A DNA stretch of 12,978 nt, taken from NCBI GenBank assembly GCA_018725345.1, contig QLUI01000019.1:1-12978 (forward strand), in the 5' to 3' direction. This document shows positions 6,283 through 12,978 of the stretch, piece after piece (positions within the stretch are counted from its first letter, which is position 1; each line of letters begins with the position of its first letter). The notes below the pieces were generated by a model. It did not search any database. It was not told where the DNA came from and saw nothing but the letters and a program-made list of their open reading frames with translations. Source of the DNA: Bacillota bacterium (lineage in GTDB: Bacteria; Bacillota; Dethiobacteria; Dethiobacterales; Dethiobacteraceae). Made by a program: the position numbers and the translations under genes.

Positions 6283-9200
6283 GTGAATGAATTGGAAGCC
6301 GTGTATCATCAATCATTATCCCGCGCTTTAGAAAAAACTGCCGAGATGGAAAAGGTGGACTTAGTCGTTGGCATTCCCTTTCTAAATGGAGGCGAGGACG
6401 CGCAAATTATTTTGTCCATTCTGGAAGCGGGGCTCGACACCTTTTACCCCGACCTGAACTGTTTAATAGTCTGCGCCCTCTGTCCCTCTGTTTCTAGCAT
6501 TAAGACATTTGAGTCTGCGCGCCTATTGCAAACCCGCCTAGATAAAGGCCTGTCGGGTAGGGGATGGGCGGTGCGCAGTTTAATGGACGTGGCGCACAGT
6601 CTGACGGCAGACTTAGTGATTGTGGAACCCAGCCTTTTGACTGCAAAGAGCAATGGCTCACGGGAAGGGCTGACAGCGGACTTGGTCAAACTTATGTATC
6701 AGCCCGTTCGAGACGGACGTGCTCATTTTGTGTTGCCCCGCTTTAAATTATCCCATATTAGTAATAGTATCGGCGACCACCTAGTCTTTCCCCTGCTGGC
6801 ATCGCTCTACAATGTGGAACTTAGGGGGTGTCTGGATGCCGGGATGACCATGTCTCGTCAACTGTTGGCCAATCTGCTTGAAGATGTGTCCAGTTGGTCT
6901 CCTGAGCTCTATGAATATGGCATAAACTACTGGCTCGTCATGCGTGTGTTAGAGTTAAAAGCTGATATCGCCGAGGTGTTCCTAGGTACTAAACCAAAAA
7001 CCACCCTGCCCGTGGGGCTGGATTATATGTTTAACCAGGCAGTCCATGCGGTTTTTCAGGCTATCGGCAAAGGCCAGGATGTCTGGAAACATAATCCCCA
7101 GGCTGTGCGCTCGGTGCTAACAATTGGTCCAAGACACGATCTGTTTCTTCAGGAGCTACCGCTTGAGCCCCGTCTGCACATCAATCAGTTCCGCAGGGGT
7201 TTTAACCGCTATTATGAGGGGGTCTGGTCGCGCATTTTTTCCGAAGAGTTTTGTATCTTTCTCAAAGAAGCGGCTACAGCTAGCGAAGAAGACTTCTCTT
7301 TTCCGTCTGCCCTTTGGGCTCAGTTGATCTACGAATCGCTCATCGCCTACCACTTTATGCCTATGCTGGCAAAAGAAGACTTAGCCAGTAGCCTGACCAC
7401 TCTTTTTGAGGGAAGGCTGGCTGGCTTTTTGAAGGAAATTTCCTCCCATAAACATTACGACCTAAGTGAAGCTGCCCCTGAGCTTATAGCCTGCCCGTTT
7501 AACGCTAGGAACAACTTGGAAACCCAAAACGATGCCTTTATTAGCCGCAAACATGTCTTCCTGGGAAAATGGCTCCACCACAAAGCGGCGCTGCTACCTT
7601 TTTTGCCGGAAATTGCCTATTGGGAATACATTCCCGGCATCCCCATTATCCTGCCCCACCTAGTCCGATCAGCATCGGGGAAAAGTGCCCACGTGGCAGG
7701 AATTTACGAACGGCTTTTAAAGGAATATAAAGAGGGGTTTGAGACTTTTGCCCGGCAGACACTAAATCTCTCCTCTGACGATGGCTTTGAAAAACTAGGA
7801 ACCGCCATGCGTAGCTTGGTGGAACAAGTAGAAAAAGATCTGGATCAAATCCTGCTCCCTGGGAATCTTCACACCTTAGAGGGAATGCAAAATGTGGCTG
7901 ATCGTATTTTTGCGCTCTACCCTGCCCCTGAAAGCCTTTCTCTTAAAGAAGAGGTGGCCGCCTGGTTACTACGGGTACACCCTCCCCGTAATCTGATCAC
8001 TCTCTGGGGCTACTACGATACGGATGAACTACTTAAACACCATAGTCCACTGGATGTGCTGGCACTTGCTTCCTGGTCCGAAGTCTCTAAATATAACACC
8101 CGGAACAATGAGTGGCTCAAAGAACATTTGCAGCCTGAACATTTTGAAATGTCTCCCATTCAACCCCTAGTGGTAAATTACAGTGACTTTCCAGCACTGT
8201 CAGGCATGCAGGAGGCTGCCTCGCTGTGCTACCTTACCAGCCGCGTTGTAGTTAGCAACCAGAGGAGAGGAAGCGGTGGCAGCTTTCCCAAAACCCGCAT
8301 TCTAACCATAATTTTAAAGAGCATCATCGAGGCTGAGCAGTTCGGCGACATCTGGGAATCATTTAGAAAGCAGCCTGGTAAAAATTTTGGAGCAAAGGTT
8401 ATTAACTCCATCGAAGGACACTGGGGGGTCAGTCTATTTTCCGGCCACAGTATTTTTGAAAATATGCAGCAAGAAAGGCTGAAGAGCAAGCTTTTGGAAA
8501 TTTCCCGACAAGACTGGGGTAGCACAAACGAAACGGTGGAAGAAGCTCGTAATCACCTCGCCCGGATGGCAGCAGTCTACCACATGGGGATAACTTTGCC
8601 AGACGGCTATTTTATCACCTGCTCGCTCTGGAGTTGGGCGAGCTACAGCTTTAAAGGAGGGAAGGGCATCCCGACTCCTCTTTCTCTCATGGTCGAGCGG
8701 CGCTGGTTTAGCAGCGAGTTGTTTTACCGTTGTTACGAACACGTGATAGGCGGTCGTAATGAAGTTTTACCCAAAATAGCAGAACTAATGGGGCAGGGCA
8801 GGGAGAGCGAGAATCTAGCGGCCCTTTTCCTAGGGGCACCGCCTGACGGTGCGAAAATCATCATCAAGCAAAAAATTGAAAAAGTCCTCCCGCAGGCAGG
8901 CAGCCTGGTTAGGTCTCCCTTCAACCCCATTTTAACCTCGATAGCAGAGCACCACTGGGAGTCGAAGTACGTTTTAAACTGTGGGGCTATCCGCGTCAAG
9001 GGGAATGTTTACATTTTTTACCGCGGCGTGGGTGAAGACGGAGTCTCACGCATCGGGCTGGCCATTAGTAAAAATGGGCACCAGGTAGATGAGCGTTTGC
9101 CGGAGCCGGTATTTGGCCCTGCCCACGAGAGTGAAAGTATGGGGTGTGAAGATCCTCGGCTGATCGCCATCGAAGGCCGCATCTATATGCTTTATACTGC

Positions 9201-9849
9201 CTACGATGGCATCATTCCTCAGATAGCCCTGGCATCTATCGCTGAGGATGACCTGATCCAACAGCGCTGGCAACACTGGCACCGCCACGGACTGGTCTTT
9301 CCGGGCTTTATCAACAAGAACGCGGTCTTGTTTCCGGAACGGTTTAACGGCAAACTGGCCATGTACCACCGCATCGCTCCCAGCATCTGGGTAACCTTTG
9401 CCAGCACCTTTGATACCCCCTGGTCTCGGGAAGGGCATAAACTTATCATGGGTAGCCGCTCCGGGATGATGTGGGACGCCGTTAAAATCGGTTCAGGTGC
9501 TCCCCCCCTGAAAACTCGCTTTGGTTGGCTTTTAATCTATCACGGCGTGGACTACGGCTTCCGCTATCGGCTTGGCGTTTTCCTCACCGCCCTAGACGAT
9601 CCGGCGAAGATCATCTACCGTTCTCCAAACCCCATCTTGGAGCCGACAAAGCCTTATGAAATAGGTGTCTCAGGCGAGAGTTGGGTGCCAAATGTGGTCT
9701 TTACCTGCGGAGCAGTCTCAGCTATTGACAAAGATATCTTAGATGAAAATGATGAAATCCTTGTTTATTACGGTGGGGCGGACACCGTTATCGGTGTCGC
9801 TACTGCCCGGGTAGCCGACCTTATCCCGGCACGTTTTCGCCAAGCATGA
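6283..9849 (+). CDS. GT-A-like / unknown / GH130 mannoside phosphorylase fusion
   Basis: Protein of 1188 residues with three regions. Residues about 24-242 resemble mannosylglycerate-synthase-like GT-A enzymes: VVGIPFLN (28-35), SGRGWAVRS (91-99), HFVLPRFKLSHISNSI (148-163) and YEYGINYW (210-217). The expected DxD metal motif is replaced by VEPSL near 116-120. Residues about 245-870 match nothing I recognise. Residues about 877-1182 are a full GH130 domain: RSPFNPIL, WESKYVLNCGA, YRGVGEDGVSRIGLA, GCEDPRL with general-acid Asp957, NKNAVLFPE, KIGSGAPPLKT, YHGVDYG and VVFTCG. GH130 enzymes cleave beta-mannosides with phosphate, giving mannose-1-P. I chose GTG 6283, not GTG 6274, because gaggtga (6271-6277) lies just before it. 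First gene of the plus operon; no signal peptide or membrane helix. The whole protein may be a synthase/phosphorylase; that is inference. Confidence 0.88.
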   Translation: MNELEAVYHQSLSRALEKTAEMEKVDLVVGIPFLNGGEDAQIILSILEAGLDTFYPDLNCLIVCALCPSVSSIKTFESARLLQTRLDKGLSGRGWAVRSLMDVAHSLTADLVIVEPSLLTAKSNGSREGLTADLVKLMYQPVRDGRAHFVLPRFKLSHISNSIGDHLVFPLLASLYNVELRGCLDAGMTMSRQLLANLLEDVSSWSPELYEYGINYWLVMRVLELKADIAEVFLGTKPKTTLPVGLDYMFNQAVHAVFQAIGKGQDVWKHNPQAVRSVLTIGPRHDLFLQELPLEPRLHINQFRRGFNRYYEGVWSRIFSEEFCIFLKEAATASEEDFSFPSALWAQLIYESLIAYHFMPMLAKEDLASSLTTLFEGRLAGFLKEISSHKHYDLSEAAPELIACPFNARNNLETQNDAFISRKHVFLGKWLHHKAALLPFLPEIAYWEYIPGIPIILPHLVRSASGKSAHVAGIYERLLKEYKEGFETFARQTLNLSSDDGFEKLGTAMRSLVEQVEKDLDQILLPGNLHTLEGMQNVADRIFALYPAPESLSLKEEVAAWLLRVHPPRNLITLWGYYDTDELLKHHSPLDVLALASWSEVSKYNTRNNEWLKEHLQPEHFEMSPIQPLVVNYSDFPALSGMQEAASLCYLTSRVVVSNQRRGSGGSFPKTRILTIILKSIIEAEQFGDIWESFRKQPGKNFGAKVINSIEGHWGVSLFSGHSIFENMQQERLKSKLLEISRQDWGSTNETVEEARNHLARMAAVYHMGITLPDGYFITCSLWSWASYSFKGGKGIPTPLSLMVERRWFSSELFYRCYEHVIGGRNEVLPKIAELMGQGRESENLAALFLGAPPDGAKIIIKQKIEKVLPQAGSLVRSPFNPILTSIAEHHWESKYVLNCGAIRVKGNVYIFYRGVGEDGVSRIGLAISKNGHQVDERLPEPVFGPAHESESMGCEDPRLIAIEGRIYMLYTAYDGIIPQIALASIAEDDLIQQRWQHWHRHGLVFPGFINKNAVLFPERFNGKLAMYHRIAPSIWVTFASTFDTPWSREGHKLIMGSRSGMMWDAVKIGSGAPPLKTRFGWLLIYHGVDYGFRYRLGVFLTALDDPAKIIYRSPNPILEPTKPYEIGVSGESWVPNVVFTCGAVSAIDKDILDENDEILVYYGGADTVIGVATARVADLIPARFRQA

Positions 9850-9902
9850 CAGATTCTAAAACTTCTGCGGATTTAGCTATTAGGAAAGGGGATTTTTTGA
9901 AA

Positions 9903-10919
9903 ATGAAAATTGCCATGCTTTCCCCCATAGCCTGGAGGACCCCACCTCGCAACTATGGGCCTTGGGAACGTGTAGTTTCATTAATAACAGAAGGCCTTCA
10001 AAAAAGAGGGATAGATGTTACCCTGTTTGCCACGGCTGACTCACAGACAGAGGGAAAGCTCCATGCCGTAGTGCCCCGCCCTTATGAAGAAGACAAATCT
10101 CTTGATCCAAAGGTATGGGAGTGTCTTCATATCTCGGAGATGTTTGAAAGAGCCAACTCTTTTGACCTGATCCATAACCATTTTGACTTTTTGCCACTCT
10201 CCTACTCCAGTCTGACCAGCACGCCTGTCCTGACTACTATCCACGGCTTTTCTAGTCCGAAGATACTTCCTGTTTACAAAAAATATAACGACACAACTTC
10301 TTATGTGTCTATCAGTAACGCTGATCGCTCACCGGAACTAGATTATATCGCTACCGTTTATCATGGTATTGATATTGAGAACTTTGCATTTCAGGAAACA
10401 CCTGAAGATTACCTGCTTTTTTTGGGGCGCATTCATCACGATAAGGGTGCCCATGAAGCGATTCAGATTGCCCGTAAAGTCGGCATGAAACTGATTCTGG
10501 CCGGAATTATTCAGGATAAAGCTTATTATAAAGAACGAGTCGAACCTTTCCTTGATGGTTCCCAAATCAACTATGTAGGGGCTGTAACTCCTGTGTTGAG
10601 AAATGAATTATTGGGGAAAGCCTTTGGTTTTATCCATTCAATCAACTTTAATGAGCCTTTCGGCTTATCTGTGGTGGAAGCAGGCGCCTGTGGAACACCG
10701 GTTGTGGCTTTTAACAAGGGCTCCATGCCAGAGTTAATTGCGGATGGCGAAAACGGTTTTCTCGTTGATGATGTTTCTGCCGCAGCGGTGGCGATAGACA
10801 GGCTAAAAACCATATCACGTGATAGATGCCGAGCACTAGTGGCAGAAAGGTTTTCACAAGACCAAATGGTGGAAAATTATCTGGCAGTGTACCGGCAGAT
10901 CATAGAAAACACTAATTAG
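9903..10919 (+). CDS. GT4 glycosyltransferase, group 1
   Basis: GT-B fold retaining glycosyltransferase of 338 residues from ATG 9903. It begins with the family's usual MKIAMLSPIAWRTPP, carries the conserved GPWERVV acceptor-side loop, VYHGID (152-157), the C-domain opening LFLGRIHHDKG, and an intact donor-binding E-x7-E (NEPFGLSVVEAG, Glu251 and Glu259) followed by GTPVV. The frame is open back to ATG 9846, which overlaps the previous stop as ATGA but has no Shine-Dalgarno. ggaaagggg at 9883-9891 instead serves TTG 9897 (5-base gap) or ATG 9903 (11-base gap). Lying between two GH130 genes and opposite GDP-mannose genes, it is probably a soluble GDP-mannose-dependent transferase. The sequence alone does not fix donor, acceptor or linkage. 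Confidence 0.88.
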   Translation: MKIAMLSPIAWRTPPRNYGPWERVVSLITEGLQKRGIDVTLFATADSQTEGKLHAVVPRPYEEDKSLDPKVWECLHISEMFERANSFDLIHNHFDFLPLSYSSLTSTPVLTTIHGFSSPKILPVYKKYNDTTSYVSISNADRSPELDYIATVYHGIDIENFAFQETPEDYLLFLGRIHHDKGAHEAIQIARKVGMKLILAGIIQDKAYYKERVEPFLDGSQINYVGAVTPVLRNELLGKAFGFIHSINFNEPFGLSVVEAGACGTPVVAFNKGSMPELIADGENGFLVDDVSAAAVAIDRLKTISRDRCRALVAERFSQDQMVENYLAVYRQIIENTN

Positions 10920-10956
10920 CGGTAGTGTGCAGTAACTCTGGAGGAGGTTTCTAATT

Positions 10957-11898
10957 GTGCAGAAACGGGAACCCTTAGTGAAAAGATATGAAAAAAATCC
11001 CATCCTAACCAAGAACGATGTGCCTTACCCGGTAGTTACGGTTCATAATGCCGGAGTGGTCAAAGCAGGCGGTCGCTATTGGATGATTTTTCGGTCACAT
11101 CTTTTTAACGGAAGATCCATTCTTGGTTTGGCAGAGAGCTCTGACGGCTACCTGTTCACTGTCAGAGCCGAGCCATTTATGACTCCTGCATGCACAGGCA
11201 TTTTTGCTGAATATGAGGAATATGGCATTGAAGATCCACGAATCTGCAAAATCGATAAAGATTTTTTCATTACTTACAGTGCCTATTCAAGGCATGGCGT
11301 AAGGGTTGCTTTGGCTAAGACCAGAGACTTTAAGATAGTGGAAAGAATAGCGTTGATTACTCAGGCGGATCAGCGTAACGTCGTTCTTTTCCCAGAAAAG
11401 TTCGAGGGCCGCTTTGTCCGCCTAGATCGCCCACACACAGAACTTAGCCCTTGGTCGATTTGGATTTCTTACTCGCCTGATTTAATTCACTGGGGCGACT
11501 CAAAGGTGATCGTCAAGCCGGAAGCCTACCACTGGGATGAAATGAAAATCGGTCCCGGCGCTACTCCCTTTAAAACCGACAAAGGCTGGCTACAGATCTA
11601 TCATGGCGTCTTTCGCACCATGGACGGTGCTGTTTACAGACTTGGCGCAATTCTGCATGACCAAAATGATCCTTCCCTGATTCTCGGGGTAGCTGACGAA
11701 TGGATTCTTGAGTCTGAAGACCCTTGGGAAGTAACTGGATATGTGCATAATGTGGTTTTTACCTGTGGGACGATTCCTGAAGAAGATGGCACAGTGAAAA
11801 TCTATTGGGGTGGAGCAGACAAGGTAATGTGTGTGGGAACAGCACGCGTTAGTGACCTAGTTGATTTATGCTTGCAAAAACCAAGAAATCCGCTTTGA
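10957..11898 (+). CDS. GH130 beta-mannoside phosphorylase (stand-alone)
   Basis: Single-domain GH130 protein of 313 residues, the usual length for the family. It shows the five-bladed propeller signatures: YEKNPIL at 11-17, HNAGVVKAGGRYWMIFR at 30-46, GIEDPR with general-acid Asp93, NVVLFPE at 141-147, SIWISYSPDL at 167-176, KIGPGATPFKT at 197-207, YHGV at 215-218 and HNVVFTCG at 264-271. It should cleave beta-mannosides by phosphorolysis, releasing mannose-1-phosphate. Overall pattern recalls the beta-1,2-mannobiose/oligomannan phosphorylases described from Thermoanaerobacter sp. X514 (Teth514_1788/1789), but GH130 also contains beta-1,4 enzymes and hydrolases, so linkage is inference. GTG start with ggaggagg (10940-10947) 9 bases upstream; 37 bases after the GT4 stop. 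It is clearly diverged from the GH130 domain of the upstream fusion, so the pair probably differs in chain-length preference. Confidence 0.9.
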   Translation: MQKREPLVKRYEKNPILTKNDVPYPVVTVHNAGVVKAGGRYWMIFRSHLFNGRSILGLAESSDGYLFTVRAEPFMTPACTGIFAEYEEYGIEDPRICKIDKDFFITYSAYSRHGVRVALAKTRDFKIVERIALITQADQRNVVLFPEKFEGRFVRLDRPHTELSPWSIWISYSPDLIHWGDSKVIVKPEAYHWDEMKIGPGATPFKTDKGWLQIYHGVFRTMDGAVYRLGAILHDQNDPSLILGVADEWILESEDPWEVTGYVHNVVFTCGTIPEEDGTVKIYWGGADKVMCVGTARVSDLVDLCLQKPRNPL

Positions 11899-11924
11899 AC
11901 AACGTCAGTTATGCCTCGAAAAAA

Positions 11925-11957
11925 GGCGACTGCTAATCAATATGATTAGCAGTCGCC
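11925..11957. terminator. Bidirectional hairpin terminator
   Basis: A perfect 15-bp stem (11925-11939 with 11943-11957) closes on a 3-base loop. Reading plus, it is followed by gattctttt, a weak U-tract, 26 bases after the GH130 stop. Reading minus, it is followed directly by six T, a better intrinsic terminator. It ends the plus-strand mannose operon. Confidence 0.85.
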
Positions 11958-11972
11958 GATTCTTTTCGTTAG

Positions 11973-12250
11973 CAAGCAGGAATCCAGCCAATTCTTCGCG
12001 AAATTCTTAACATTGAAGAGAATTGTTATTTACTTGCTAAAATGGAGGCGCGCAACAAGGGAAAAATAGGCTGGAAATAGAAGCTCGCCTGGCGGATCAG
12101 GCGGAGCAGTTTTTTGCTCAAGACCATATTCTGACCGGTGGCACAACTCCGCGACGGACGGAAGATGTGATTGCAAGCCTAGCCGACCTGGTGAGCGGTT
12201 CGGCCGACGCCGGCACTCCCGTAATCGTTGTCAAAAATATTTTTCGTTAA
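11973..12250 (+). pseudogene. Frameshifted remnant of an unrecognised small protein
   Basis: Two abutting open frames look coding. Frame 1 (11973-12077) contains ILREILNIEENCYLLAKMEA and NKGK, then hits a stop at 12078-12080. Frame 2 (about 12057-12247) contains LEIEARLADQAEQFFAQDHI, LTGGTTPRRTEDVIASLADL and a tail ending VIVVKNIFR before TAA 12248-12250. Adding a single A to the A5 run at 12062-12066 would join them into one helical product of about 90 residues, running NKGKNRLEIEARL across the junction. No good start codon or ribosome binding site is visible at the left end, so the gene may also be 5'-truncated. I do not recognise the family. A sequencing error in the A-run is the main alternative to true decay. 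Confidence 0.5.
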
Positions 12251-12308
12251 CTTGTCCCGATGCAAAAGCAAAGGAGCTTTCCTATTTTCTTGCAAAGGAG
12301 GGAATTGG

Positions 12309-12707
12309 ATGGAGACGGGCCTGAAGGGTGAAGCAACCGTTAAAGTATTCAGAGGCAATACGGCAGTCGCTGTGGGTAGCGGAAGTGTACCGTTTTTTGC
12401 CACCCCCATGTTAGTGGCATTGATGGAGAACGCGGCGATTAACGCGCTGCGGGAAGAACTGCCGCCGGAACAGACTACGGTGGGAACAAAAGTAGATGTG
12501 GTTCATCTGGCGGCAACGCCTGTTGGCATGACTGTAACTGCGCGTGCCGAATTGGTGCAGGTGGATGGGCGGCGGTTGTTGTTTGAAATTATGGCGGAAG
12601 ATGAGGCAGAGGTAGTGGGGCGCTGCCGCCATGAACGGTTTGTGGTGGAAAGGGAAAGTTTTCTGGCTAGAGTCGGTCAGAAGCAGGCTCAATGGGGGAA
12701 CCGGTAG
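12309..12707 (+). CDS. FlK-like hot-dog acyl-CoA thioesterase
   Basis: Protein of 132 residues with the single hot-dog fold of the fluoroacetyl-CoA thioesterase (FlK) family. Family landmarks are in place: FFATPMLVALMENAA (29-43) and TTVGTKVDVVHLAATPVG (57-74). The positions equivalent to the FlK catalytic Thr, Glu and His are Thr32, Glu40 and His66. ATG 12309 is preceded by aaaggaggga at a good distance; an earlier in-frame ATG at 12228 would add 27 residues that overlap the remnant gene and do not look like the family. Most bacterial members are not fluoroacetate-resistance enzymes, so a general short-chain acyl-CoA thioesterase is the safe call. Its 3' end overlaps the opposing dpaB-like gene by 19 bases. 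No visible link to the mannose module. Confidence 0.85.
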   Translation: METGLKGEATVKVFRGNTAVAVGSGSVPFFATPMLVALMENAAINALREELPPEQTTVGTKVDVVHLAATPVGMTVTARAELVQVDGRRLLFEIMAEDEAEVVGRCRHERFVVERESFLARVGQKQAQWGNR

Positions 12708-12978
12708 GTTTCTAGATAGACAGGTTCCAATTGCCGTTTTTCCATGGCCATAGCCACCGTTTCATATAGTAGATCCAGCCTGGCAAGGAAGACTTGTTTT
12801 ATGCCTTGCTGCTTCGGGCCAAAGGGGACGAGGAAAAAATTTTGCAGGCTGATAATCTGCTGGGCGTTTTGTAAAACTTCTTCCGAGTCTCCGTTGCTAA
12901 TTAGCGCCAGTACCACTGGTAAACCGGCTTGCAGATGACGCACTGTTTTGGAGAGGGGAGCGGCTGTAGCGCTGGTGT
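12689..12978 (-). CDS. dpaB: Dipicolinate synthase subunit B-like flavoprotein, C-terminal part
   Basis: The frame is open to the right edge of the window without a start codon that must be used, so this is the C-terminal part (about 96 residues) of a longer protein. It contains LSKTVRHLQAGLPVVLALIS, QNFFLVPFGPK and LARLDLLYETVAMAME. These fit the end of DpaB (SpoVFB), where a PVVLA strand, a NxxFVPFG segment and a final helix carrying LLETI-AAL-G-QLQP occur in that order. DpaB pairs with DpaA to make dipicolinic acid for spores in the mother cell. An internal GTG at 12943 is unlikely to be the start. Another flavoprotein of the same fold is possible. The 3' end overlaps the thioesterase gene convergently. 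Confidence 0.6.
   Translation of the reverse strand, partial: TSATAAPLSKTVRHLQAGLPVVLALISNGDSEEVLQNAQQIISLQNFFLVPFGPKQQGIKQVFLARLDLLYETVAMAMEKRQLEPVYLETYRFPH

Noticed and set aside
9046..9438. Minus-strand open frame of 130 codons
   Set aside because: It lies entirely within the conserved GH130 domain on the other strand, with no family-like motifs. Shadow frame.
12228..12308. N-terminal extension of the thioesterase from ATG 12228
   Set aside because: It overlaps the remnant gene, has no Shine-Dalgarno and does not resemble the family, whereas ATG 12309 has a strong one.
1..12978. CRISPR array, tRNA or rRNA genes
   Set aside because: No regularly spaced repeats, cloverleaf or rRNA segments were seen. 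The only dispersed repeat has two copies about 6.2 kb apart.

Overview
This window most likely comes from an endospore-forming Clostridia-type Firmicute (Peptococcaceae/Thermoanaerobacter-like). The reasons are strong Shine-Dalgarno sites, frequent GTG and possible TTG starts, intermediate G+C judged by eye, a partial gene resembling dipicolinate synthase subunit B at the right edge, and similarity in domain content to the Thermoanaerobacter beta-mannoside phosphorylase loci. The species assignment is inference.

Left edge (1-371): a palindromic repeat (copy 1, 1-73), then a decayed AbrB-like gene on the minus strand. Minus-strand operon (372 to about 6013, transcribed right to left): a GT4 glycosyltransferase with a C-terminal alpha/alpha-barrel-like domain, a stand-alone type II phosphomannose isomerase cupin, mannose-1-phosphate guanylyltransferase (ManC), and a phosphohexomutase. 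The last three can convert fructose-6-P to mannose-6-P, mannose-1-P and GDP-mannose. Divergent intergenic region (about 6014-6282): a second copy of the repeat, preceded by what looks like the degraded tail of an IS200/IS605-type tnpB gene, with three consecutive perfect hairpins.

Plus-strand operon (6283-11898): a very large protein of about 1188 residues with a mannosylglycerate-synthase-like GT-A N-terminus, an unassigned middle of about 620 residues and a C-terminal GH130 mannoside phosphorylase; a GT4 glycosyltransferase; and a second, stand-alone GH130 phosphorylase. A 15-bp hairpin terminator follows. Right edge (11973-12978): a frameshifted gene remnant of unknown function, an FlK-like hot-dog thioesterase, and the 3' end of a dpaB-like gene in convergent overlap with it.

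Taken together, the two divergent operons form a compact mannose module: GDP-mannose supply, several glycosyltransferases to build a mannoside, and two GH130 enzymes that could break it down by phosphorolysis to mannose-1-P, the direct substrate of ManC. No gene shows a signal peptide, membrane segment or exporter. The most economical hypothesis is an intracellular beta-mannan or mannoside reserve cycle, analogous to the mannogen cycle of Leishmania. The polymer, its linkage and the direction of the GH130 reactions cannot be read from the sequence.
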